Part shown: positions 37,391 to 49,489 of the stretch, piece after piece | How positions within the stretch are numbered: position 1 is the stretch's first letter | Layout of the letters: every line of letters starts with the position of its first letter | Assembly: GCA_025024175.1 (NCBI GenBank) | Contig: QCXZ01000053.1 | Location: forward strand, 3,286,001-3,350,000 | Direction: 5' to 3' | Source: Rhyzopertha dominica | Lineage: Eukaryota; Arthropoda; Insecta; Coleoptera; Bostrichidae | Length of the DNA stretch: 64,000 nucleotides | Made by a program: the position numbers and the translations under genes | Notes under the pieces: model-generated | The model's database searches: none | Told to the model about the DNA's origin: nothing | Seen by the model: the letters and a program-made list of their open reading frames with translations, nothing else

Positions 37391-40300
37391 AACTATTAAA
37401 AAAAGCTTACAAACAAAATTCTAAAGTTTAACATCATGTGCCTTTGTTAGTTTTCGTTTCTGGACTAAGATAAGTTTTGTTATTCTTACGGAAAGAATGT
37501 GTGGTTTTACTGTGTATGGACCACCCTGTAGAACCAAAGAAATAAAGTTATTGGCTGAAACTAGCTTTTTCTTGCACTCTTTTGCCATTGCAAGCGCTCT
37601 TATCGGTGGAGGGGGAAAGCTTGAAAACGCTTTCACGACATATAAGTAAATAAAGGCTTTGAAACCTTAACATATTTATTCGCTACAAACTACTTGCCCT
37701 ATGATGTGTTAGCGGATAATTTTAATTTAATTATTAATGAATTCAAACTTTGATATGTTCTTTAAATATATATTAATATATTATCTATTAATAGACCGTG
37801 TTTATGTAGCACTTAGGAACAAAAAGGTACGAGTTGTCCTTGTCTATAAATATGTGTTATCAGTAAGAGCGAGCTTTCACCTCATTCGTCTTACACCCAA
37901 TTACATCCCGCCAGCTGTCGACCCTTGCTATCATTATTTCGAACTGTTAATTAAATCATGCTTGTCGAAGCCAGTTTGAAATGTAGTGGGTGGCTGTTTC
38001 CGAACTTTCGATTTTTCTTCATCGAGGTATCAATCACAAACCACCTGCCCTACCCGGAAGGGCATAAATATTACCTACTGTGCGTAGGGGGATGCGGTCG
38101 ATGGACATTCTGGACAGTTTTAATTACTTAATTAAGGTGTACGACAGACAGTTTCGTCAGTTGTTATCTCCCAATGGTAATTTGTCGCTGCAATAATAAT
38201 GTCGCATTCTGGGTAGGTAATTGTACAGGATGTAATAAAAACACGTATATGAGTTTCAGGTCTCTACCTTGATATATATATATATATATATACTTGCATA
38301 ATACCAGTATAATCCGAATTGATCGTTAATAGGTATGTAAAAGTTTAAGGTAAGGGATGAAGTCTATAAAAGTAATAATAAATTGTTAAAATTAAATAAA
38401 TCTATTTTTTCTTTCATTAAAAAAGTTGAGTTTTCAGCACATTAAGGACGTTATATTTCAGAGTCTACATCTCCTTTATGGAACAAAATAGAACCACCAC
38501 CATGAGATATGATCTTGCTTGGACTAATGGCGACAAAAATCTGGATTCACACCATTTCGGAAGGATTTAAATGTTTGGTTGTAAGATGTAAATATAAAAG
38601 TTGTATATAATTTTACTTTTAATAAAATAGTGAAGTCCAATTTGTGTTTTTTTAATGTAAACTACAGTTAGCCATGTATTCATAAAGTCGGCGGTTTTTT
38701 ACCTATACAGAGATATAATACTCAGTATAATTATTTTGAAAAATGCCTGAGTTAAGGCCAATTTTCTGTATTGTTTGCTGTTTGTTTTTTAATAGTTAGC
38801 CACTGTTTTGTTTCGCAAGAAAAATGAATTAAAGTAATTTATTTTACAGTTAACATAGTAAGAAAATGCAAGCGCAACACAAAAAACTAAAATATGAACT
38901 ACTACAATTAATTTCAAGAATTAAAGACTTGAAAATCTATGAACACAATGATCCTTAGATGCCAATTTTTCCGTGCATGTCCAAACGGACAGATCCGGTC
39001 ATAAATTTTGAAAGTTTATTAATGTCCAGCAATCAACCCCGAGAGATCATTTCTATACGGCATGTTCGGCAAACATTATAACGCCAGTAGATTATCGGCA
39101 AGGGCCGGTTGCTCCTTATTGGCAGTCGCTGCTGTCATTCGCTTTGATTAAAGGCGTCGGGAAGTTGACGATTAGTTTTGCCGGTTTACTGGTCGTCGGC
39201 GTCCCATTGTTATTGTGTTTGCCTTGTTGATTGGCGCGGATGCTAAATTAGCAGGGGTATGGGAACAGCTGTAAGCCAGTTTTACGATTATGGCTGTGAT
39301 CTGTAAGACGGCAGTTTGCAGGAATAGTTAGATGGTTGACGACAGAAGCAACTTTCACGCAAACCAAGCTTGCGTTAGTTAGATATAATTACAGAAGATT
39401 ATAAAGCTGGGTAAAGCTAGATGATGACTTGTATATAGGGTGAGCCAAGTGAATATATTTCTTTCATAATTCCACAATCTTTCAAACTAAAAAGCTTGTT
39501 TTACGCAAAGCCTCTTGAATTTTTGAATACAATAACATAAAATTACTTCTTATGGGAAGTTTTGTGTGCTTTTTTAAGGAACAGCCTATTTTTATTACAT
39601 ATATTTATTATTTACCCTCATTAAGAAATAAATACACCTGACTTCACAGTTAACGCAAGTACCCATTTTGGAAGTATTATTATAAACCCTGATCCTGAAA
39701 GCATGTCAGACTTTATGGAAAAAATTACCAGCACTTTTTATAGCATTCCAAATTTATCACAGATTGTGGTGCTTCTTACTTTAGGTGAGCCTGTGCTACA
39801 TCTATTTATATTAAGTAATATTGTCATCTTGTCATTACACGCTCGGTAATGGATCTATGATGAACTGTGAACACAGCTAATAGATGGCATTCTCGGTGAT
39901 GTGTACTTGTATGAATAGTGAATACAGCTATTAGACGGCATGCTCAGAAATGTTCCTAGATGTAGGCACCATTAAGTCAAAAAATATTTTCTTTTAAAAT
40001 GTTACTAACGTCATGGTTGATTCCCTAGCTAATTTTCTTTTTTCTGCTTCTTGTTATAAATCTACGTCTTGGCACATCGGCTGTCAATCATTGAATTAGT
40101 CAATATGATTTCTATTCCTAGGAAGCGTAACCAGAAATCGTCAGCTTCAAGAATTTACGCGAGGCAGTTTTCACAGTCATGCAGCGCATCATTTTTTTTA
40201 ATTGATGGTATACATCAACTTTCAATATTGGGTGGAATATGCGAATTGCCCACTTGCATGTGCGAGATGAATTGCACTGTTGCTTAACTAACATTAACTT

Positions 40301-43300
40301 CCAAAGTAGGCCATAGTTTTCAGTCGGTGGATTATACATAATTGTCAAGAAAACGAAGAAACTAGTGGTGTTTACCGATGAAAGCAATTGTACTGTAATA
40401 TCTTCATGAAAGATTACTGAAAATTCCTTTCATTTCTGAGTAACAGTGGATAAGGAAGTAATTGTCTACAATGGTCAGACATTTGCTAGTTATTGACAGA
40501 AGACATGGACGAATTGTTATTTGATACTTTCTTTCATGTGGTTTCAACAATATAGCACATAATCAGGCTGATGAAGTTTTTTTTTTAATTAGAGTATCCT
40601 AAATGTGTGGATGGCTTCCAAATCTAAGGGAACTGGATTTTTTCATTATGTGGCAGCACTAAGACATATTTTTGGTACCTTTCCAATACGCCTTCAAAAC
40701 GAATCAAGTCATTTTCAACCTTTAAATAGACACTGTATGTTTTTCCTTCACTATAGGTATTCATGTATGATGCAGACTTTTTGTCCAGAGGCATGCNGTG
40801 CCATTTGGATATGTTATCATAAATTGTGAATTTTTACTTAAAGAGATATGTTTAATATTTTATAATCCCATTNTTTTATTTTTAGTTTGAAAGATTTTTT
40901 CGCAAACGTGCATTTTATAAGGGATGCAAGAATCGTAAGTCAGTCTTTAAAAATAATAAACAATAAGCTACGCATATTTTTTTTTAGAAAATGTCGAATT
41001 ATATATCAAGAAGACCACATCATTTTACCAACAATGTGTTTTATATATTCGACAGTTTACATTCATTGATTTTAGCGTTTCCCAGACAAACCAATCCTGC
41101 AAAACGTTTTGATGTCTTCGACTGGTCTAAATGCAATCTGCATAATCTCAAAGGGAAAACGGCAAGCTGCAAATCGCAGATTGAAATCAGAATTAATGCT
41201 GAATGTAACCCATTTGAATCACGATGGATTTTAAATTACAGGGCGGCACCTTCTGATGCTATAATACATTAGGGTTGTAGTTATTGTGTCCAGACGCGAC
41301 GGACACAATAGCGCACTACGGATGTTTATGACTTTACGTAGGTATGCAAGAGGTTGGATGTAAGTTTTGGTAGAGGGTGGGGAATGCGATGAAGTGGATA
41401 TGTATTTGTTTGTAAATATACACGCTTTATTAATTTTCATTTCTACGGTAATATACCAAAGTCTGTTTTTCTTTTCTTTTGATAAGTTGGAGTAATATGA
41501 CTTATTATTACTATTATTAGATAATTTCTTAGCAGCATTAATACTATTTAATATTCGAGAAATAAATGTTTGTTATTCTTTTTACTGTTCTCGTTCTAGG
41601 ATCACCTTCTAGATGATTAAAGTTTGTATGTGGGTTTCCTTGACCACGTAGTCTCTTTAATACTCTTTAATGTCCCATTAACTTCCTATGTACTGTGGAG
41701 AAAAATGAAATGCATGCCAGCTAGCTCGCTGTTAGTAAAACCATAATTTTCAGAACTAAAGGTTTCCAAAGTACGTTATTTAGATATAGGCAAATAATAA
41801 CTCTAAAATAATGCGCACTAAGTTCACAGCTGACAAACTCAAGACTAGATCATTTAATAAATTTTATTACTATTTGACATAACCAAAGTAGTTGGCCACA
41901 ACCCCGCTCAACTATATCTGCATCCATGACGATGCAACAGCCATCACCAATTACAATAAAAGCCCGCATTAACATAATACAGCGGTGGCTTATATGCATA
42001 TGCAAATCTCGCGATACTTACACGGTTATAATAAATGCACTGACGCAAATTTATTTGCGACAACTTTTCCTTGACCCGAATTTTTACATAGCCCGGGTCT
42101 ATTATCGCCCACCGGAGACCAGTTGCAGTCACAATTAAGCTACTGCAAAACAGATGAATATTCCACATGCTAATTCCGCGGATAACTAATGGTTATCGCC
42201 AGCCGAATTATAAACTGTGGGAATCTTTTTGGTGGCACAGTTGAAAAGCGGTTTTCCCCAGAAGCAGGAGAACTTGATGGAGAATAACGGTGAGGTACAG
42301 TTGGGCAATGTGCCCCGTCAGCGTACGCATGAATTTTCCATGATCAAGAATATATTCATGAAGAAGCAGACTCAAGTCGACCACGTGGGCAGTAATAACA
42401 ATAGATTATGCCAAGTAGCGAAATCGGTAGAGATACATACGTTAGACGGCTGAGAGCAATAAGTAACATATACCTACGCAGTTTTAGTCCGTTTTAGTCG
42501 CCACTAAATAGAACTGATTATTTATCGCCAGAAGATGGACATAAGACTCCATTTTAGTGTCGCCAACTTCTATCTCGAAGTAACAACAACCCTAGAAAGA
42601 ATCGTAAAAAAAATCAGAATATCATCCAAAGAATGCATCCAATAGTTGATTGTATCCTGAAACCCTGCTAATAAAAAGTGTGTCACCCTTCCAACCCAGC
42701 TGAAACATAGCAGACCCGGTGGTATTTACGGGAGTGGCAGAAATACCGAACGCTGGTGCAATTAATCAATCAATCTATGTGTATGAAGTAGTAGTAGAGC
42801 TGAAGGCTAAAGTTTTTTAAGGGCAGCATAATGAAGAGGCGTTACAGCCTGCTGAAAAAGGGCTATATTTATATTTAACTCGTCATTCGTCTAGCACATC
42901 GAGGTAAAACTGACCTTTAAAATATTATATTATATATCAAATAAGTACTAGCATCACACTAATGGTATTTGCAGTTATGCCAACTGACATTGCCAATTAG
43001 AAAAATGCAACATGTTTCGTTAGTTTTCACAAAGCTGCAGTAGTCTCAACATGTAGAAAGAAATAATTTTTCTTCAACTTTTCTGGCATTTTATCAGAAC
43101 TTTCAGAATTAAGCCTTAAAAAATAAATATGGGAATGTAATTTTTGCTCTTGACTTTTTAGTTTAGTTATATAACTACCAATTTAAAAATTAATCAGTTT
43201 TACCTATAAAATGTAACCTTGCATGACTAAAATTGACTAAAATAATAATCATGTGATACCATCTGTTCATTTATATTAACAACTTATACCTTCGATCACC

Positions 43301-44607
43301 GAGAGGAACAAAACGAATGGCAACAGTCCATCAACGTTTTCAAGACAAATTAGTACAATCGAAAGGTGCACTTAGTTCACCTGCCTATCTTTCAGATCAA
43401 AGAGTAGGCTGCAACCGAGACCTTTTATCACTTGACGCCCTACTGCTAAAATTTACTGTATTGGCTAACGCACCTGTCTTGATTGAATGGCTGAACGAGT
43501 CCGTTAGATTTCGCTAAAAGGAAATAAGGCAGAAGGATTTTTTCAGGATGTATTTTATACAAAAATCTAACGTGGTGGAATTAGAAATGGAACGTTAATA
43601 ATTAATTAGCTATGTGACATAAAACAAAGGTACCAACTAACAGTCGACAAGGTAAACTATATATTATGTTCAAAGCATATAACACTAGTGTTTTACATAA
43701 CAATTTGGGAGCACATCCATAGGAAAAGTATACCTCTATTTAAAATTGCATGAAAAACCACTTCATGAAATCTTGTAAATATGCTTAAGTGCTGTGATGT
43801 AGTTTTCATTTACTAATACGTCTTAGGCCTGTGAAAGTTACACATTTTAATTACGTTATTCATAATGATGGACTGAAAACTAGAAAGGGATAATAAAGTG
43901 ACAGGAAATTGAAAAAAAGCTAATACTTTTGAAAAGTACAGATGGAAACAAGAAAGGGTGATAACGATAAAAATAATGACAGACAAGAGTAGTGAAAGAT
44001 GATGAATCAAAGTAATTTATGGACATTGGCAATGTAAGATGCTTAAATGGGAAGAAACATGAACTGATGCAACAATTCAACAAGGCGAAGTTAGGTGATA
44101 CACATGACACACGATATATAATTTTCCTTAACTAGAATTTCAATAATTTATTCTGGAATGGGAATTATTGCAATGGGCCTGTGGTTTTCAACATTGTTTT
44201 TGTCCCATTTTTTAAAGACTGGGTGAGTTGGTACACTTTAGCTTACCAGGAAAAACAGGAGAAGCAAAACGATTGCTTATGAGCTCCGTTATAAATAGAG
44301 TCGCCATATATTCAGAAGATTTAAGTATCACGCAATCAAGATCGAAAATATCACAACTTTTCGAATTGTTTAGGTTACGACTAACATTTCTGATTTCGCA
44401 TTGTGTTACTGGTTCTAAAAAAATGAATGCCTATTCAAAATGAGGGTTGAAGATTTACTCGTGGTTGGAAGAGAATCCAGTTTATTTGAATTTACTATTT
44501 TCCTGCTGTGGAGCAAAAAAAGGCTGTTAAATTCATCACGGTTTCCTTCAAAATTTATAAGTCTCCAGGCATCCCTAGATTTATTAATTGAGTTACCTCA
44601 GGATTGG
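37391..44607. other. Long non-coding AT-rich stretch
   Basis: No gene is supported. GC-richer patches occur at about 38010-38170, 39000-39290 and 41980-42240 and may be regulatory. Short frames (for example 42217-42453 and 43317-43517 on the plus strand) have no recognisable domain. A TA microsatellite is listed separately. Confidence 0.45.
38271..38292. repeat. TA-dinucleotide microsatellite
   Basis: About ten perfect AT/TA repeats in tandem. Confidence 0.9.
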
Positions 44608-45015
44608 TCATAAGAATTTTTTTAGTCGTTTCAATGCTTTTTTATATTGCAAAAGTAAACTTTTATAAGCTTTAACATCAATAGGGTCTTTAGACACGAC
44701 ACGAACTCCATTACTACGTAGTTCATTAAAAAACCACTTCACTGGAACATAAGGTTCGTTTAAATCAACCTTTTTAGATGGTAAGAACTTCTCAATTAAG
44801 TAAGAGAACGTGTTAATTAAAAAATTTGTAGATTTGTTAACATTATTTGAGTGAGAATTTAATTTTATTGATTGTAGAGATTCAATGCGAAGTCCAATAT
44901 TAACATAGACATGGATGAAATACCTCTGCTCATTATTTAAATTTGTTAAGATATTATCAATGCAGATTTTCGATGAAGAGCTAATTCTTGTAAAGTTATC
45001 GATAGTGTACTTTTA
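44608..45015 (-). pseudogene. Non-LTR retrotransposon endonuclease-domain fragment
   Basis: The minus-strand frame reads IDNFTRISSSSKICIDNI followed by LTN. This is the late endonuclease motif (PTRxxxxSxTCIDNIxTN) of jockey-like and related insect non-LTR retrotransposons. About 100 residues of the linker to the reverse transcriptase follow (LPSKKVDLNEPYVPVKWF ... KAYKSLLLQYKKALKRLKKF), ending at a stop at 44608-44610. The conserved SDH that closes the endonuclease is not evident, and no RT is attached, so this is a truncated internal piece. Clade assignment is tentative. Confidence 0.6.
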
Positions 45016-46134
45016 AACCATGCCAGTTAATTAAGTTTAATGACTCTTTTAATTAATTTACCACAACAAATTATGTTAGAACAAGTAACATGGAATTGGA
45101 TTAAGGCAAGGGAGGGGGGCCAGCACTGACTATCACGGTGATGGACGATATATATGTTAAATTGGGATACAGGTAGGTAAATTTGATAAAACTGATATGG
45201 ACTTGCAGACAACTTAGTGATCTGTGCAGAGTTACAACAAAACGTATAGTGGGAGAATTAATAAACCATAAAATGTTAATAAATATACAAAAAGAAAAAT
45301 GTATGGAAGATCACAGAAGACAAAGAAACATGAGAGAGACAGAGGCAGTAAAGAAAAGTGCTAAGGATACGACCAAATCAAAGAAAATAGTGCACCATAG
45401 CTATTAAATTAATACATTGACTCTAATAAATTAAGTTATAGGTAATAAAGCAATTTGTTGCGTGAATAGCCACAACAACACGCAAGATTCTGCTTTTGAA
45501 TCGGTTGTAAACGATAGGTTGACATTAGCTACAGGTGCACTGCTTGGTTCTATACCACATCCTGTTCATAATTCGTTGGCCGATCTGACCAGCAATTATG
45601 TATCCAGATAGCGAATAACGACGTCGTGTACGTTAAAATTATTGGTTTTAAGAATGCAAATAACAACTCAATCTTCTCGCTATAAATCATGCAATTATTT
45701 TTACAGTCGCGAGGATATTATAAAGTTAATGGTATGCAAATGTATGTTAATTCCGAACCGAAAAAAAGGTTCATACGCAGAACTCGCAGTCAACATATTA
45801 ANTCTTAAGGTGCAAGCGGGCAACTAGAGTTAAGTTATTATATTTGCCGGGAAAGGAAGATGCAACTCAAGTGTTCAGGTGATATGGATNCATTTTATAG
45901 ATCAGTGCAGGCGTTTTTTAATTCCCGTGCTGAAGCGACCTTTTATAAACAGCAGATGAGTGGATCTTAATCTTTATTGTAAGTAGCTGTTAGAATCCTT
46001 TTTTAGTTGATGTCAGTCATGAAATATCTAGCACATTCAATGGAGTCGCTTTCACGTTTAACAAAAGATGAATGGATACATTTTGTTTGAAAGAATGAAG
46101 ATCCGTGATCCAAATTATTATTATAGACTATAAA
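45016..46134. other. Non-coding AT-rich stretch
   Basis: Short frames only. The 74-residue lysine-rich plus frame at 45183-45407 is not recognisable. No repeat is identified. Confidence 0.4.
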
Positions 46135-46583
46135 CTAAGCAAAAATGTTGTATTTAAAAAAATACAAATATAATCGATATGATTGACTCATTGAAAGTTT
46201 GACTAATAATAATATAATTTCATTGTCAGGGCCTGTTGCTGTTCTTTCTCTTGACTTTTTCAGTGGTGGCCAGTTTGTCCTTAAAGTTAATTCAAGTCTC
46301 TTGAAAATTGTATCGGCATGAGCTCTTCTATTTGGAAAACATTGTCTGTATAAACGGGCAGCAGCGGTAGCATTTTTCTTGTATTCAACATAAATCAAAA
46401 TCATATCTGTTTTTTCATCATTTGAATACATTTTGACTTTTAATAAATACAGTGACAGGAACCATAGCGCATAGCCGTCATGGATTCCCAATTTATTTTT
46501 AAAATAATACAGTTATGTAAAATGTATTTTGGGTTGCATTTTTAATTTCGTCAGGGTCATTATCATTCGTGAAACATCCTGTA
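46135..46583 (-). pseudogene. DD41D-type Tc1/mariner transposase pseudogene, copy C (5' part only)
   Basis: The outer end at 46581 is the complement of CAGGATGTTTCACGAATGAT, bounded by TA at 46582-46583, and is almost identical to the left end of the 18.45-kb copy. The frame (GIHDGYALWFLSLYLLKVKM ... MILIYVEYKKN ... LYRQCFPNRR ... LTLRTNWPP) follows copy B closely, then diverges after an insertion (KKSRERT). It jumps by an internal deletion and ends near 46170 without any DDE block. Copies B and C clearly belong to one family that moved independently. Confidence 0.8.
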
Positions 46584-46918
46584 TATATTAGTACGATTCT
46601 ACTGTACGCAATATGTTTTCCATGATACGTTAAAGGAAATAAAACTTTGGTTGTTGTGTGTAGATACTACTAAGGTTTCTGATACCCGGCTCGAAGGACC
46701 ATTAAATCAAATACACTTTTCGTTTATAGTTTTAAATTTGACTGTATTTTCTTTAATTCTTCCCTTTTTTACAACTCTAACTTGACATATACCTATGTCC
46801 TTTTAATAATTAGTTTTTAACCTCTTTGTGGTTTTATTATCTTATATATTTCGTAGTTGAAATATAGATACCTCACATTCGTAATGCATACATGCACGCT
46901 AAATTCAATTATTCTTAG

Positions 46919-47051
46919 GGTCCGAACCAAGGAGGTCGAGTTTGCATTCAAGCGGGCTATGCGTGACGTAGAGGTTGTCTTTTTGTCGTACACCGACGAA
47001 GAATGCGAGCACGACGTTCTGCAGATGCGATACGAGGATCTCAAGATATAA
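46919..47051 (+). CDS. Possible coding exon of unknown gene
   Basis: After an acceptor-like TTATTCTTAG ending at 46918, a frame reads VRTKEVEFAFKRAMRDVEVV, then FLSYTDEECEHDVLQMRYED and LKI before a TAA stop. Composition and codon choice (many G/C third positions, balanced charged residues) differ from the AT-driven frames around it. I do not recognise the protein. It could be a terminal exon of an unknown gene whose earlier exons I cannot place, a retrocopy scrap, or chance. The pyrimidine tract is weak. Confidence 0.25.
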
Positions 47052-47839
47052 AAAAGGACAAACCGGTATAAGACGCTACGTTGCCGGTTTTATTTTACAT
47101 GGAGTCACACTGAGATGGGATTGCAGTGAATGGGTTTGAATGAATTAACAGAAAAAGGATTTAATAAACGATCAAAAGTTGCTTGGTCAGTTTTACAGTT
47201 CAGTATGACGAGTACTAATATTTGAGGTATACAGAAACAAAAGCTAACTACAGTTCTGATTATATCTCCTTATTCTTGTCTGCAAAATACTAATTACTGT
47301 CATTAGCACGAAATTCCAGTTTTTTCTTCTTTTTTAGTTAAGTAAACATGGAACGTTTAAGTGAAACGCATTTTAAAAGCGTTCCATTAAACAGCATCAG
47401 AGGGACTAAGATAAAGCTGGCTATACCGGTTAATTATGAGTCCTATTCGATTCGTCCAACATCGAATTTGAATTTTAAATAAAATTCTCCGAGATAGATG
47501 CCCAGATAACATCTGACAAACTTATTAGGGACTGTTTAGAAAAATGTGGTTTGTTGGATTGATCGTACCGAGGCTCCAGGATTATAAGGAAGTTTGAATA
47601 TCAAAAAATCTTGCATTTAGGACAAATATAAATATATTTTTGATCCTTTACTTTTCTATAGGAACTTTGTATACAAAATTTTTGCGGACAACTTTTTTTT
47701 CAAGCAAACGACTAAAGGGTTGTCAACTCAAGTTCTCTAGGTATCAATATTGGTTTTTATTCATTTGATAATACAATAATTGCAATGTTTGTAGCACTTT
47801 ATTAACTTCAATAAATATTTACATAAAAATACTCCAACT
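47052..47839. other. Non-coding AT-rich stretch
   Basis: No gene or repeat is recognised. Confidence 0.4.
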
Positions 47840-48190
47840 GAAGATCTCAGGCAGCTTGGAAATAATCTACTCTATCATAGAAATGCTGCAACTAATTTTG
47901 CTGTCAGTTAGACGGTATTTCTTGAATTTCTGCCTGATTTTGGCTTCCAGTTGGATTTTTTTGTGGTCGTGGTCCAATCCAGCGACCTGGGAAGATGAAT
48001 TAATTTATCTATGATACAAATGAATATTAACTCCAAAATGTGGCAGAGCGGCGTCGTGTTGGACCCAGGCATTCAGGTTTTTCGTTCCTTGTCGATCTTC
48101 ATCGGGAAATAGATGTATAATGTCAGGTACAATATTACCCCTGGTTGCTATTAAAAAAAATAATACCCTGCCACGGAAATCCACAGGCAT
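47840..48190 (-). pseudogene. DD41D-type transposase DDE fragment, copy D
   Basis: The minus-strand frame reads NIVPDIIHLFPDEDRQGTKN, then LNAWVQHDAALPHFGVNI, matching the block around the second catalytic aspartate (WxQQDGAPPHFxxNVRxYL) of the family at 14.3 kb. In another frame FPGRWIGP follows, as expected (FPxRWIGR). The SPDLTPLDF block is lost and later residues are scrambled. The alanine after QHD replaces the usual glycine. It is strongly decayed. Confidence 0.6.
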
Positions 48191-48532
48191 ACAAAAACAA
48201 AAAGCAGACTAAGAGAGGGAAACAATTAGCAAAAAGCTTCTGTTCATTTCATTTTCCAATAAGCTGATATTTACACAAATAAGCAGATTATTCCATACTT
48301 TTGACTGTATAATGTCATTAATAAATAAAAATTTGATCACTATACTACACTGACCCAGAAGAATCACGTGACTAAATTGATTTTGGAATCTGCATGCACA
48401 AATATTTACAATCAATATTATCAAACTACACAATATTCGCCAGGTGCTTTACAGCAAGTCCTGAGAAACTTACCAGCCTAACACAGTGTTGTTGGACCAT
48501 TTCTAGGATGTACCTAATAAAATTATGTCACC

Positions 48533-49489
48533 CAGTGATGGGCGCGTAGAATACGTCATGTAGATTACGCTATTGTCTACGCGTAAACTATGTAATATTC
48601 TACTTTGAAATTCTACTGTAGAAAATAGCATTGTGTAGATAAACAGAAATTTAGAAGTATTTAGTTTTTTGATGGTGTCTATTACCACTACTGCTCTAAA
48701 CATCTCAATTGCCAATACTATTTTGTATTTTATTATTTATATTCCTTGTTGAGCAAAAGAAATACTTACCTTGTAATGGAGTTAACTTGGCAAATGTCTA
48801 AACAGCAATAACATATTTGGTCATACCTTCGGCCAGAAGACCTGACTAAGCAGGATAAGCGTGCTGTGAAAAGCACTTTGAAGCCCTTAGTCGGTGTTTA
48901 GTAAATCGTGCAGTTATAAATGTGGTAGCTATGTTGCAACTTTCAGATTTTGTCATTAATCTGTCTAAAATCAAAACTTCAAATTCCAAATAACATTATA
49001 CATATAGGAATCGTATTTAGCATGTTTTAGTTGGCCCCTTATTATAAACCTCATTTTCAGTAAGGTTCAGCTACATGTTGTTATACTTAGTTACCATTGT
49101 AAATGTTTATAAAAGCCCTGACGAAGATTTGAAATAAAACTCGAAAGCTTGGTAAAGAAAGAAGAGTAAACACTATTTTAACATAAGAAGTCTATTTCTA
49201 GTTATTTGCGAAGATCTTAATATAATAAAAAGCGACTGCTACGTCCATTTAACGTATTAGATATAGAAAACTATAAAATTTTTAGAAATTTGACACATGC
49301 AGAAGCCAACAAAACAGGGAAATTTGAATCAAACTAATTTAATTTTGTTTTAGCATGTACTTAATACATTTTAGCCATAATATACTCGCTTTATATTTTC
49401 TACTTAAAATCTACGCCAAAGTGCTTTATCTACATTTTCTACGCATGTAACGTAGAAAATTATAATTTACGCGTAAACGCCCATCACTG
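48533..49489 (-). mobile_element. Non-autonomous hAT-like element, copy 2
   Basis: A 957-bp inverted relative of the element at 34066-35390, with the same CAGTGATGGGCG terminus at 48533 and its complement ending at 49489. It lacks about 440 bp of the interior of copy 1 and has about 80 bp that copy 1 lacks. Flanks are TATGTCAC and TTTGTCAC if each boundary is shifted by one base, a 7-of-8 match for a target duplication. Both copies hold the same Penelope-derived segment at the same internal place, so the segment was present before the copies separated. Confidence 0.8.
49115..49153 (+). ncRNA. Hammerhead-ribozyme-like motif (Penelope-type), copy 4, inside hAT-like element
   Basis: Plus-strand order: GCC, CTGACGA, one A, GATTT, loop, a damaged right arm (AAACTC instead of AAATC), GAAA, GCTT, GGT. 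Compared with copy 3, helix II has lost one pair and the outer GCC/GGC has become GCC/GGT. This is probably a decayed version. Confidence 0.5.

Noticed and set aside
40118..40390. VVFTDES string near 40360 suggesting a Tc1-type first catalytic block
   Set aside because: No further transposase motifs on either side.
40560..40590. CTGATGA followed by a T run
   Set aside because: Lacks helix II and GAAA.
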